A stretch of 17,395 nucleotides of DNA from an uncultured Paracoccaceae bacterium (GCA_937132145.1 CAKZNY010000317.1:1-17395), one strand, 5' to 3'. Counted from the first letter of the stretch, positions 1-7,970 are shown. The notes: a model not told the origin generated them from the sequence alone. Made by a program: numbers and translations.

Positions 1-618
1 CGTGTAGGCGGCGAGAATGGCGACGTTGACAGGATTTCCAGAGAGTTTTGGCGTTTTAATCTGAGAGACGTTCAAGACCGCAAGGCCCAATCCGGAAGCA
101 GCAAGAATGAGGGAAAATACCAGGTTGCCAAAATATCCTTCAAACATAAATATAAAAACAAGGATAATACTATTATTATCAATAGCTAAGCCCGTATATT
201 TTGCGCCACCAGAAAGACCGAACGTGCTGAAGTAACTAAGCCGGATCGCGCCAAAAACCAGCATTACAAAAGCGACTGGTAAAAACGCGGGGTTAAAATT
301 GGCATAACTCAATATCAAAATGGCAGGAGTTATGCCATAACTTACGATATCTATGAGCAGGTCAAGCTGGCCTCCGAATGTCCGGTCAGCGCCTGTTCGC
401 CCTTTCATTCTACGCGCAATAAGCCCATCGCCCCAATCAAATGCAACGGCCCAGATCATGCCAATCATCGCGGCGGGATAAACACCGATAATAAGGAAAT
501 AAATAGCAAGTAGGCTACAGCCCAAGCCGGCAAGCGAGCAAATATTGGGGAGGTCCTTGATATACGAAAGAATTGGTTTGGCTTGCAAATCTTGATCTTT
601 AGAATTTTCGGTTGTCAT
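1..618 (-). CDS. CDP-alcohol phosphatidyltransferase, PssA-like (3' end beyond window)
   Basis: Integral membrane enzyme predicted to transfer a phosphatidyl or phosphoalcohol group from a CDP-linked donor to an alcohol. The 206 visible residues are open to the window edge, so the C-terminus is missing. The family signature is intact: D61, D64, G65, A68, R69, then G82, D86 and D90 (D-x2-DG-x2-AR ... G-x3-D-x3-D), which binds the metal and CDP group. Hydrophobic segments lie at about 27-60, 93-130 and 150-185. The text after the motif (GGQLDLLIDIVSYG) resembles phosphatidylserine synthases more than PgsA, but the acceptor cannot be fixed from sequence. The start is the ATG at 618, with AAAGGA six bases upstream. 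The DNA is AT-richer than the window average: only about a quarter of bases 121-180 are G/C, and codons such as AAT and ATA are frequent. It is divergent from the cytidylyltransferase at 862, which hints at a shared pathway. Confidence 0.85.
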   Translation of the reverse strand, partial: MTTENSKDQDLQAKPILSYIKDLPNICSLAGLGCSLLAIYFLIIGVYPAAMIGMIWAVAFDWGDGLIARRMKGRTGADRTFGGQLDLLIDIVSYGITPAILILSYANFNPAFLPVAFVMLVFGAIRLSYFSTFGLSGGAKYTGLAIDNNSIILVFIFMFEGYFGNLVFSLILAASGLGLAVLNVSQIKTPKLSGNPVNVAILAAYT

Positions 619-697
619 GGCAGGTCCTTTGAGTTAGATAGTCGAAGCCCCTCGCGATGCGAAGATGGGCATTATCTGCTTTCCAAACCGCTTGCGA

Positions 698-716
698 TGA
701 AAACCCGTAGTTTTCA
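698..716. repeat. 7-bp inverted repeat between divergent genes
   Basis: TGAAAAC, five bases (CCGTA), then GTTTTCA: a perfect 7-bp dyad in the 243-base divergent spacer between the phosphatidyltransferase and cytidylyltransferase genes. No T-run follows on either strand, so an operator or leader hairpin is more likely than a terminator. Function is unknown. Confidence 0.4.
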
Positions 717-729
717 GACCATCGTCCCA

Positions 730-753
730 CTCCAGACTTTTGAAAGTCCGGAG
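730..753. promoter_or_regulatory. Near-perfect 24-bp dyad, candidate operator
   Basis: CTCCAGACTTT, TG, AAAGTCCGGAG: ten of eleven positions pair across the centre. It lies in the divergent spacer, 112 bases before the left gene's start codon and 108 bases before the right gene's, which suits a bidirectional regulator site. No poly-T tract follows, and the two-base centre favours a protein-binding dyad over an RNA hairpin. No known regulator motif was recognised. Confidence 0.4.
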
Positions 754-861
754 CAATTTCAGTTTAACCAACTGGAATCATTAGGATAATTATGCGTAAT
801 TTGGAATTTAGATGGCACCTGCTAACACCGTTTGCGGGTAGATAAAAGGATAAACTGAAAA

Positions 862-1299
862 ATGATCGTCTATACTGTTGGCACTTTTGATTTGTTGCAT
901 GTCGGGCATCTTGCCCTGCTAAACCACTGTAAAACACTTGGAGACGTCGTCGCCGTCGGGGTTGCCTCCGATGAAGTCGTTAATCGTTACAAGCCCAATG
1001 TCCCTGTTGTCCCCCTAAACCAACGTATCGAGATGTTGGAAGCATTGAGCTGTGTCGACATTGTACGCCCTTACCACGAACTAGAATATGTTTCTGGCTG
1101 TAGAGATCTGGACGTAGACATTTTTGTAATTGGAGAAGATTGGGGCAGCAAACCGCACAATCTTGATGTGGAAGCGTACCTACGAGACGCGGGCAAGGAG
1201 ATCGTTCAGGTCCGCTATAATCCTCGAACATCTTCCACTAAAATAAAACAAACGGTGCTGGCGCAGTTTCAATCATTAAGGCAACCAATACACGCGTAG
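862..1299 (+). CDS. Cytidylyltransferase, glycerol-3-phosphate cytidylyltransferase (TagD)-like
   Basis: Predicted cytosolic nucleotidyltransferase joining CTP to a phosphoalcohol to give a CDP-alcohol and pyrophosphate. The 145 residues cover one nucleotidyltransferase fold. GTFDLLHVGH at residues 7-16 carries the HxGH catalytic motif, VIGEDWGSK near residue 90 matches the GDDW region of TagD, and RTSSTKIK near residue 123 matches the RTEGISTTxIK motif. That combination favours glycerol-3-phosphate as substrate, although phosphocholine or phosphoethanolamine relatives cannot be excluded. AAAGGA at 845-850 precedes the ATG by 11 bases. Like the divergent phosphatidyltransferase it is AT-richer than the genes to its right. 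In Firmicutes TagD feeds wall teichoic acid. No teichoic-acid genes are visible here, so the product may go to a lipid or surface polymer made elsewhere. Confidence 0.82.
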   Translation: MIVYTVGTFDLLHVGHLALLNHCKTLGDVVAVGVASDEVVNRYKPNVPVVPLNQRIEMLEALSCVDIVRPYHELEYVSGCRDLDVDIFVIGEDWGSKPHNLDVEAYLRDAGKEIVQVRYNPRTSSTKIKQTVLAQFQSLRQPIHA

Positions 1300-1336
1300 T
1301 TGCATCGCTCTGAAATGTGCATGTGATCGGCTTATG

Positions 1337-1352
1337 GCTTTGGGCTCAAAGC
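1337..1352. terminator. Small hairpin in convergent gap
   Basis: GCTTTG, four bases (GGCT), CAAAGC: a perfect 6-bp stem in the 57-base gap between two converging genes. No clear T-tract follows on either strand, so this is a weak bidirectional terminator candidate based mainly on position. Confidence 0.3.
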
Positions 1353-1356
1353 AACC

Positions 1357-2010
1357 TTACACCCGCTGAAACGCCTTCGCATCGGCGTTGTAATATTCAA
1401 TACTGCCGTCGCCGATGTCGTTCCATAAACCGTGGAGGGCGAGGGTGTCATTCTCGACCGCTTCTTTGATAAAGGGGAAAGTCATCAGGTTTTCGAGGGC
1501 GATCAGCACCCCCTCTTTTTCCAAGGCGGTTAGGCGCTCTTTTTTGGTGCCTTTCATGTCCTTGATGCGCTCGTACCCCGGGCGAAGGATGTCCATCCAG
1601 CGACCAACGAAGCTGCTGCCGTCCTCCAGTTCGGGGGCATTGCCACAACACATATCAAGGCAGCCAGCGACTCCGCCGCAATCCGAATGCCCCACGACCA
1701 GCAGATTGGCGACGTGCAGATATTTCACGGCGTATTCAATGGCCGCCGATGTGCCGTGCGGTTCGGCGTCTGGCGAATAGGGCGGCACGAGGTTGGCGAT
1801 GTTGCGGTGAATGAAGAACTCGCCGGTTTCCGCGCCAAAGATTGCCGTGACATGCACGCGGCTATCGCAACACGAGATAATCATCGCGCGCGGGCGCTGC
1901 CCTTCTTCGGCCAAACGCGCATACCACGCCTTGTTTTCCTGAAACTTCGTGGCGCGCCAACCGGCATAGCGGGTGGCCAAATAGGACGGCAGAGGTTTTG
2001 CATATTTCAT
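1357..2010 (-). CDS. Beta-class carbonic anhydrase
   Basis: Cytosolic zinc enzyme interconverting CO2 and bicarbonate, supplying bicarbonate to carboxylases such as acetyl-CoA carboxylase, whose accD lies elsewhere in this window. From the chosen start it has 217 residues, a usual bacterial length. The zinc ligands are C48 (in CCDSRV), H108 and C111 (HSDCGG). D49 and R51 form the conserved catalytic dyad, and HRNIAN follows at 68-73. The frame stays open to an ATG at 2094, but that start has no ribosome binding site. The ATG at 2010 has AAGGAG six bases upstream and gives the normal N-terminus (MKYAKPLPSYL). The gene is divergent from the small gene at 2138 and convergent with the cytidylyltransferase. 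Confidence 0.93.
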   Translation of the reverse strand: MKYAKPLPSYLATRYAGWRATKFQENKAWYARLAEEGQRPRAMIISCCDSRVHVTAIFGAETGEFFIHRNIANLVPPYSPDAEPHGTSAAIEYAVKYLHVANLLVVGHSDCGGVAGCLDMCCGNAPELEDGSSFVGRWMDILRPGYERIKDMKGTKKERLTALEKEGVLIALENLMTFPFIKEAVENDTLALHGLWNDIGDGSIEYYNADAKAFQRV

Positions 2011-2137
2011 TGACGGCTCCTTCTTCGCCCCCTTTTGCGGGTTTTTCAGAGGATTTTCAAGGACTGGATGTTTGATAACACTTTTTTCAGACATTCTGGT
2101 TATGTTCTTTAATGCGAGACTAGAGGGGAAAGATGAA

Positions 2138-2515
2138 ATGGGACAAATATACCAGATTTGCGCGGCGCAAGCCGTGGGTGTGGGCGTGGATTACGAGGTT
2201 ATCCGTAACCTGAAAACCGCTGTAGGAGAGGCGGAGTACGAAGAAATAGCCGAGCAGGTGGCGTTTAAGCTTGCGGATCGGTTGGGACGATTGGAGCGCG
2301 CCCTGCGGGAGGGGGATTTGACGATGTGTTATCGCCATGCGCTGGACATTTGCGGTGTCTCCAGCCAGATCGGGCTGATCGATGTGGCGCGGGTGGCATC
2401 GGACGTTATGGCCTGCACGCGCGAAGGAGATATGGAGGCGTTATCGGCTGTGACCGGGCGACTGAACCGCGTTGCGGAGGCGTCTTTATTCTCGGTTTTC
2501 GAGTTGGAGGCGTAA
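2138..2515 (+). CDS. Small helical protein resembling a histidine phosphotransfer (Hpt) domain
   Basis: A 125-residue, predicted all-helical soluble protein. The C-terminal half (about 45-125) resembles an Hpt domain: a helix with RHALDICGVSSQIG places H67 and G79 roughly where the phosphoacceptor His and trailing Gly of HxLKGSSxxxG sit, followed by a helix with a GD turn as in Hpt proteins. The usual Lys-Gly after the His is absent (D70, I71), so phosphotransfer is uncertain and this may be a scaffold or a separate family. The start is the ATG at 2138, preceded by GAGGGGAA. The same frame opens upstream at 2072 without a ribosome binding site and would overlap the divergent gene. It is 66 bases ahead of the aminopeptidase on the same strand and may share its transcript. 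No kinase or response regulator is nearby. Confidence 0.6.
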   Translation: MGQIYQICAAQAVGVGVDYEVIRNLKTAVGEAEYEEIAEQVAFKLADRLGRLERALREGDLTMCYRHALDICGVSSQIGLIDVARVASDVMACTREGDMEALSAVTGRLNRVAEASLFSVFELEA

Positions 2516-2581
2516 GCGGGCCTTGCGGTTCTGGCGGGGGCAGATAGTTTACGGGTAACTTTCGTGATTGGAGATACCCTG

Positions 2582-3958
2582 ATGGCCGACCGTTTTGCTA
2601 GTAACGCGCAACCTGCGATTCCTGTCCATGCGGTTGGCAAGGGCGGGGAATATCCGGCGGATATTACGGATACGCAAAGGGATTGGCTGAAAGCGACCGG
2701 ATTTTCCGGCGACTTGGGCGAAGTGGCCTTGTTACCCGATGGCGGCACGATCGCGGCGGTGCTGGTTGGCTGGGGAACGGAAGCTACACGGGCACGCGGG
2801 CGGTTCCATCTGGCGGCTGCCGCGCAGAAATTGCCAAAGGGGGTTTACCGGATTGCCTCGGGTATCCCTGAGGAGGATTTGGAAAACGAGGCGCTGGGCT
2901 GGTTGATGTCAAACTACCGCTTCTCGAAATATCGGGATGCGGGAGCCGTTAAGGCGGTTTTGAGCGCGCCGGACGGTGTTGATGCAAAACGGATCGAGGT
3001 GATGACCGAGGGCGATGCCTTGGCACGGGATTTGATCAATACGCCCGCGTCAGACATGGGGCCGGATGCATTGGAGGCGGCGTTTCGGGCATTGGGCAAG
3101 CAGCACAAGGCCGAGGTTTCGGTTATTGCTGGCGATGCGTTGCTGGACGAAAATCTGCCGTTGATACATGCGGTTGGCCGGGCCTCGGGTCAACCGCCGC
3201 GATTGCTTGATTTGCGTTGGGGTGCCCTCGGCGCGCTGACGGTGACGCTTGTGGGTAAGGGGGTTTGCTTTGACACGGGCGGTTTGAATATCAAGCCAGG
3301 TGCCTCGATGGGGTTGATGAAAAAGGACATGGGCGGCAGTGCCAATGTGATGGCGTTGGCGCATATGATAATGGCGCTCGATTTGCCGGTGCGCCTTAGG
3401 GTGCTGGTTCCGGCGGTGGAAAACTCGATTTCGGCAGAGGCGTTCAGGCCGCAGGATATTTTGAACAGCCGTAAAGGTTTGACGGTTGAAGTGAATAACA
3501 CCGATGCCGAGGGGCGGTTGGTTTTGGCGGATGCATTGGCTGTCGCGGACGAGGAAACACCCGATATGTTGCTGTGTCTTGCGACATTGACGGGCGCGGC
3601 GCGGGTGGCGTTGGGGCCGGATTTACCGCCGTTTTTCACGGACGACGAGGCCTTGGCGCAAGATATTACCGCTGCGGCCAGCATATCTGCCGACCCGTTA
3701 TGGCGCATGCCGTTTTGGGAGCCTTACGAGGATCAGATCGAGCCGGGGATCGCTGATCTGGATAACGCACCCGCTGGCGGAATGGCGGGCGCGATTACGG
3801 CGGCATTATTCCTTCGGCGGTTCGTTGAAAACACCACTTGTTTCGCGCATTTGGACATCTATGGATGGACACCTGTGGCCAAACCGGCCCGTTCAAAAGG
3901 CGGGGCATGCCAGTCCGTTCGGACGTTGTTGGCGGTTATTGAAAAGCGGGTAAGGTGA
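2582..3958 (+). CDS. Leucyl aminopeptidase family protein (peptidase M17)
   Basis: Cytosolic two-metal aminopeptidase removing N-terminal residues from peptides. It has 458 residues, slightly shorter than E. coli PepA. The catalytic C-terminal domain spans about 145-458. All key residues are present at a constant offset of 44 from E. coli PepA: metal ligands K226, D231, D249, D308 and E310, and catalytic K238 and R312, within GKGVCFDTGG, KKDMGG and NTDAEGR. The N-terminal domain (1-140) is shorter and diverged. An in-frame GTG at 2564 exists, but the ATG at 2582 has GGAG seven bases upstream. The stop overlaps the next gene's ATG by one base (TGATG), so the two are almost certainly co-translated. 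The partner hints at peptide or murein-peptide turnover, which is an inference. Confidence 0.93.
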   Translation: MADRFASNAQPAIPVHAVGKGGEYPADITDTQRDWLKATGFSGDLGEVALLPDGGTIAAVLVGWGTEATRARGRFHLAAAAQKLPKGVYRIASGIPEEDLENEALGWLMSNYRFSKYRDAGAVKAVLSAPDGVDAKRIEVMTEGDALARDLINTPASDMGPDALEAAFRALGKQHKAEVSVIAGDALLDENLPLIHAVGRASGQPPRLLDLRWGALGALTVTLVGKGVCFDTGGLNIKPGASMGLMKKDMGGSANVMALAHMIMALDLPVRLRVLVPAVENSISAEAFRPQDILNSRKGLTVEVNNTDAEGRLVLADALAVADEETPDMLLCLATLTGAARVALGPDLPPFFTDDEALAQDITAAASISADPLWRMPFWEPYEDQIEPGIADLDNAPAGGMAGAITAALFLRRFVENTTCFAHLDIYGWTPVAKPARSKGGACQSVRTLLAVIEKRVR

Positions 3959-4770
3959 TGGATACACGCCGTATTCCGGTGCGCCATGATTTGGCGGCTG
4001 AACATTTGCGCGGGCAGGTGAATGTCGAAAAATTCGTTGAAGGCACGCCGATGGCGGTGGGGGCATCAATGATTAATCTGGTGCGGAACGCGGACCCTAG
4101 CACCAATTTGGCGACGCAACTTTTGTACGGCGAGGGGTTCATTGTTTACGATGAAATTCCGGATATGGGGATGGCTTGGGGGCAGTCTGAACGGGACGGG
4201 TATGTGGGATATGTGCCCAGCGCCGGATTGATTGCGCCGCTGGAAGGGCGCGTTGAACAGGTTACGGCCCTGTCCGCGCTCGTTTTCAGTTCACCGGATT
4301 TCAAGTCGCAGTTGCTGGGTTCGTATTCGCTTGGTTGCCGCGTTGCGGTCCAGAGCGAGGAGAACGGGTATGCTCGGCTGGGCGAAAATATTTACACGCC
4401 GCTGATAAATCTGGCACCGGTTACGGGCGATTTTGTCAGCGTGGCCGAGAAATTTATCGGGTCCCCGTATCTTTGGGGTGGGCGCAGTTATTTCGGGCTG
4501 GATTGCTCGGGGTTAGTGCAGCTTGCTTTGCAGGCGGTCGGGGTGGATGCGCCAAGGGATACCGATATGCAGGCTGGGGAACTTGGGTCTGCGGTTGCGG
4601 GGGCGTTGCTGCGCGGTGATTTGGTGTTTTGGGATGGGCACGTGGGGATCATGCTGGACGGAGAAAACCTGCTGCATGCGAATGTGCATCACATGGCGGT
4701 TGTGTCAGAGCCGCTTGTGGATGTTACCGCGCGGGCGGCGGGTGAAATCACCGCGACGCGCCGACTTTAA
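3958..4770 (+). CDS. NlpC/P60 family cysteine peptidase with N-terminal SH3-like region
   Basis: C40-family peptidase of the type that cuts gamma-D-Glu to diamino-acid bonds in murein peptides. The 270 residues carry bacterial SH3-like repeats at about 25-155 and the NlpC/P60 domain at about 157-270. The catalytic Cys is C183 (GLDCSGLVQ), the His is H228 (GHVGIM) and the third polar residue is probably H240. There is no signal peptide or membrane segment, so it is probably cytosolic and resembles the recycling enzyme YkfC more than secreted endopeptidases. The ATG at 3958 overlaps the aminopeptidase stop; a GTG one codon earlier is also possible. Its TAA overlaps the stop of the convergent folC in the palindrome TTAA, so no terminator lies between them. 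Confidence 0.9.
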   Translation: MDTRRIPVRHDLAAEHLRGQVNVEKFVEGTPMAVGASMINLVRNADPSTNLATQLLYGEGFIVYDEIPDMGMAWGQSERDGYVGYVPSAGLIAPLEGRVEQVTALSALVFSSPDFKSQLLGSYSLGCRVAVQSEENGYARLGENIYTPLINLAPVTGDFVSVAEKFIGSPYLWGGRSYFGLDCSGLVQLALQAVGVDAPRDTDMQAGELGSAVAGALLRGDLVFWDGHVGIMLDGENLLHANVHHMAVVSEPLVDVTARAAGEITATRRL

Positions 4771-6035
4771 CCGTTTTCACGCAATACCCTACCTGCCAGA
4801 TAAAGCGACCCGCAGATCAGGATGCGGGCGGTTGGGTCTTTGGAAGTGATCGCGTTAACGGCATCTGTGACGGATATGGCTTCCTCGGATATCATCCCGA
4901 CTGACCTTGCCGCGGCGACAGTTTCGGAGGCTTTCAGCGTGGCGACTTCGCCTTCGATTGATACGCCGAACAGCCCCTTCGAAATTTCGGCTAGCGGGGC
5001 TAGATAGCCCGTAATGTCTTTGGTATTTAGCATACCGCATATCAAATATGTCGGGCGGTTGTGCAACCTTTGCAAAGCCTCGGCCAACGCTTGACCTGCG
5101 GCGGGATTGTGACCTCCGTCAAGCCATAGTTCGGCTGGACCCGCCGCTTGGACCAATGGTCCTTGGCGCAGGCGTTGCAGGCGGGCGGGCCATTTGGCGG
5201 TTGTTATTGCGGCCTCGCAAGCGGCTTCGGGTTTGCCGAGCGCGCGCAGGGTGGCGATGGCGGCCCCTGCGTTTTGGACTTGGTGGGCGCCGATCAGGTT
5301 GGGTAGGGGCAGATCCAGAAGGCCGTTTTCGTCTTGATAAACCAGCCGCCCGTTTTCTTCCCAGACTTGCCATTGCTGCCCGTGGATCAACAGGGCCGCG
5401 CCGACTTTGGCGGCGACCGCTTCGATCACTTCAAGGGCCGCGTCTTCCTGTGGGCCGACAACGCAATAGACGCCACGCTTCAGGATGCCGGCTTTCTCGG
5501 CAGCGATTTCCTCGATGGTTTCGCCCAAGTATTGTGTGTGGTCGATGCTGATCGGGGTGATCACGCACAGGCGCGGAACCTCGACCATGTTGGTGGCATC
5601 AAGGCGGCCGCCGAGGCCGGTTTCCAGCAATGTGTATTCGGCGTCGGTACGCGAAAAGGCCAGGAAGGCGGCGCAGGTGGTGATCTCGAAATAGGTGATG
5701 GTGATGCCGTCGTTCGCAGCAACGCATTCGTCTAGAACTTCGTTTAACGCCTCTTCCGTGATCAGCTCGCCAGCCAGCAGGATACGTTCATGAAAACGCG
5801 CAAGGTGGGGCGAGGTGTAGGCGTGTACGCGCTCCCCGTCAGCCTCTAGGCCTGCGCGGATCATTGCTTGTGTGGACCCTTTGCCATTGGTGCCCGCAAG
5901 ATGAATTACCGGTGGGAGGCGTTTTTCGGGGTTGCCCAATGCGTCCAGCAGCCGGACCATGCGGTCCAGCGTCAGGTCGATGATCTTGGGGTGGAGCGAC
6001 ATCATCCGCTCTAGAATAATGTCGCTATGGCTCAT
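4767..6035 (-). CDS. folC: Bifunctional folylpolyglutamate synthase / dihydrofolate synthase
   Basis: Cytosolic ATP-dependent ligase that adds L-glutamate to dihydropteroate and then to tetrahydrofolates. It has 422 residues, the normal length. The P-loop GTNGKGST is at residues 48-55. SPHL, LLETGLGGRLDATN and ISIDHTQYLG are the conserved folate/ATP-site blocks of the Mur-ligase-like domain, and the C-terminal ligase domain contains LWLDGGHNPAA. The start ATG overlaps the accD stop (ATGA), with AAGG nine bases upstream, so it is translationally coupled to accD. The accD-folC pairing is widespread in proteobacteria. Confidence 0.96.
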   Translation of the reverse strand: MSHSDIILERMMSLHPKIIDLTLDRMVRLLDALGNPEKRLPPVIHLAGTNGKGSTQAMIRAGLEADGERVHAYTSPHLARFHERILLAGELITEEALNEVLDECVAANDGITITYFEITTCAAFLAFSRTDAEYTLLETGLGGRLDATNMVEVPRLCVITPISIDHTQYLGETIEEIAAEKAGILKRGVYCVVGPQEDAALEVIEAVAAKVGAALLIHGQQWQVWEENGRLVYQDENGLLDLPLPNLIGAHQVQNAGAAIATLRALGKPEAACEAAITTAKWPARLQRLRQGPLVQAAGPAELWLDGGHNPAAGQALAEALQRLHNRPTYLICGMLNTKDITGYLAPLAEISKGLFGVSIEGEVATLKASETVAAARSVGMISEEAISVTDAVNAITSKDPTARILICGSLYLAGRVLRENG

Positions 6036-6940
6036 TTCGCGGCCTTAGTTTCCGTGGCATCGGGTTTGGGTAAATCACCCATCACTTGCGGTGTTTTCTT
6101 CATTAACATCCGTATAATCGTCACCAGCTCGTGCTTCATGTTTTTGCGGTGAACAACGGCGTCCAGAATGCCGTGATCCAACAGGTATTCGGCGCGCTGG
6201 AATTCCTCGGGTAGTTTTTCGCGGATCGTTTGCTCGATCACCCGCGCACCCGCGAAACCGATCAGGGCGTTTGGTTCGGCGATATGGACATCGCCGAGCA
6301 TCGCATAGGAGGCCGTAACGCCGCCGGTTGTCGGGTGGGTTAGAACAACGATGTAGGGCAGGCCTGCCTCTTTCAACATTTGCACCGCGACGGTAGATCG
6401 GGGCATTTGCATCAGGGCCATGATGCCCTCTTGCATACGCGCGCCACCAGCGGCCGAAAACAGCACCAGCGGGGCTTTTAGCTTAACGGCACGTTCGGCG
6501 GCGGCGATGATCGCGTTGCCAACGTGCATCCCCATGGAGCCACCCATGAACGAAAAATTCTGCCCTGCACAAACGACTTTCATGCGGCCCATGTCGCCTT
6601 CAACCACCAGCATGGCGTCATGCTCGCCGGTCTTTTTACGGGCGTCGCGGATGCGGTCAGGGTATTTTTTCTGGTCTTTGAAATGCAGTGGATCGGCAGG
6701 GGGATCCTTCACTTCGATTTCGACAAACAGACCACCGTCGTACATGGTTTTAAACCGTGCGCGGGGGGTGATGTGCATGTGGTGGTCACAAGACGGGCAG
6801 GTATTCAAAGCCTCTGATAGTTCGCGGTGGAACAGCATGGTTCCGCACTCGGGGCATTTAGTCCACAGGTTGTCCGGCGTCTCGCGACGGGAAAAAATCG
6901 AGTTGATCTTTGGACGGACGTAATTTGAAATCCAGTTCAT
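6032..6940 (-). CDS. accD: Acetyl-CoA carboxylase carboxyltransferase subunit beta
   Basis: Beta half of the carboxyltransferase that moves CO2 from carboxybiotin to acetyl-CoA to give malonyl-CoA, the first step of fatty-acid synthesis. It works as an alpha2beta2 complex with AccA, which is not in this window. It has 302 residues. The N-terminal zinc ribbon has C29, C32, C48 and C51. The crotonase-like carboxyltransferase domain follows, with GGSMGMHVGNAI, GGARMQEG and PTTGGVTASYAMLGD as the acyl-CoA/oxyanion region. It overlaps folC by four bases. The 64-base gap upstream contains a plausible promoter, so it may not depend on the membrane-protease gene behind it. Confidence 0.97.
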   Translation of the reverse strand: MNWISNYVRPKINSIFSRRETPDNLWTKCPECGTMLFHRELSEALNTCPSCDHHMHITPRARFKTMYDGGLFVEIEVKDPPADPLHFKDQKKYPDRIRDARKKTGEHDAMLVVEGDMGRMKVVCAGQNFSFMGGSMGMHVGNAIIAAAERAVKLKAPLVLFSAAGGARMQEGIMALMQMPRSTVAVQMLKEAGLPYIVVLTHPTTGGVTASYAMLGDVHIAEPNALIGFAGARVIEQTIREKLPEEFQRAEYLLDHGILDAVVHRKNMKHELVTIIRMLMKKTPQVMGDLPKPDATETKAAK

Positions 6941-6973
6941 GTGCCAATCGGCCCCTTTTGCTGCTCTTTAGCT

Positions 6974-7002
6974 TAATTAATCCGGCACAGGCGGGATTGC
7001 AA
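6974..7002 (-). promoter_or_regulatory. Candidate promoter for accD-folC
   Basis: Read on the minus strand, TTGCAA (7002-6997) and TAATTA (6979-6974) are separated by 17 bases, 33 bases ahead of the accD start codon. The spacing is ideal and both hexamers are close to the sigma-70 consensus. The -35 element lies at the very end of the upstream gene. Inferred from sequence only. Confidence 0.4.
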
Positions 7003-7004
7003 CG

Positions 7005-7916
7005 TCAGAGCCGCCGCCTGCGCATGATTACCATGAAAATACCGTAGCCAACCAGCATCGAGGCCAGCGAGATCAACATCGCGGATTTCATCTGCGGGCT
7101 TTGCATGTCGGCACTATAGAGATAAAAGCTCATCCCGCTTAGCTGCCCCGGGGTATTCATGAACAGCATTACCACCAGATTATTGGCAAAATGCAGCCCC
7201 ATTGCGGGGGCGAGCGAGCCAAAGCGGGCCGTTACATCTGCAAGGATCAACCCCATCAGCCCTGTAATCGCGACGACAATCCATGCATTGTTGCCGAAAA
7301 GGGTGGGGTTGAAATGGGCGAGTCCGAATATCGCCGAGGGTAGCACCCACCAGACCCAGCGGCTTTTGAACCGTGCGGCAAGTTGCTGTTGCAAATAGCC
7401 GCGAAAAACCATCTCTTCGGCGGTGGTTTGCAGGAACAGGATAAATAATGCGGGGGCTAGCCAGATTAACCATTTTATAAGCGGCATTTGCTGGATCAGA
7501 TCGGCCGTGAAAAAGGTTGTTGTTGCGTCGATCACGCCCAGTGCCAGAATAATTGCGGCGGCGCCCCGCCATAATCGCCAGTCTATCCGGCCTGTCGGGC
7601 CAAGCAGGGTGCGCAATGGGCGTTTGTGCAAGAACCGCAGTATCAGCCAAAGCGCGGGGATCATGGTCGCGATCAGGGTTAACATCGCGAATGTGGCGAA
7701 TATGGTGCGGCCTTTTTGGACTTCGCGCATCAGGCTCGCGCCTAGGCCCGGCTCGATATACTCGCCCAAAAACGCTGTTCCGATGCCTAACAAAAGCGAT
7801 GTCAGCAGGAATAATGTGAAAACCAGCACCAAGCCCAGAATCGTGCGCCACACTTCGGAGCGCGCTTGGGCGGGGGCGATGAAGGCTTGAAAAGCGGGGG
7901 AAAGGTGGGGAAACAT
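7005..7916 (-). CDS. CPBP family intramembrane glutamic endopeptidase (CAAX-protease-like)
   Basis: Polytopic inner-membrane protein of 303 residues with about seven or eight hydrophobic segments, starting near residues 25-50. The Abi/CPBP motifs are complete: E167, E168 and R172 in EEMVFRG, H201 in FGLAHF, and H242 with N246 in HFANN, forming the buried catalytic glutamate/histidine site. Family members include eukaryotic Rce1 and bacterial bacteriocin-immunity or regulated-proteolysis proteins. The substrate here is unknown and no prenylation or bacteriocin genes are near. The start ATG at 7916 has GGAG five bases upstream. It is divergent from ilvD and 64 bases ahead of accD on the same strand. 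Confidence 0.9.
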   Translation of the reverse strand: MFPHLSPAFQAFIAPAQARSEVWRTILGLVLVFTLFLLTSLLLGIGTAFLGEYIEPGLGASLMREVQKGRTIFATFAMLTLIATMIPALWLILRFLHKRPLRTLLGPTGRIDWRLWRGAAAIILALGVIDATTTFFTADLIQQMPLIKWLIWLAPALFILFLQTTAEEMVFRGYLQQQLAARFKSRWVWWVLPSAIFGLAHFNPTLFGNNAWIVVAITGLMGLILADVTARFGSLAPAMGLHFANNLVVMLFMNTPGQLSGMSFYLYSADMQSPQMKSAMLISLASMLVGYGIFMVIMRRRRL

Positions 7917-7970
7917 GGGGGCTCCGAATAAAAGTCAGAGGGTAACCTTGGAAAATTCGCTTAGCAATGC

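Noticed and set aside
583..789. 68-codon plus-strand frame in the divergent spacer
   Set aside because: It begins inside the phosphatidyltransferase gene, shows no domain, and has no ribosome binding site; it merely crosses the two dyads.
2011..2094. 28-residue N-terminal extension of the carbonic anhydrase
   Set aside because: No ribosome binding site precedes the ATG at 2094, whereas AAGGAG stands ahead of the ATG at 2010, which gives the normal family N-terminus.
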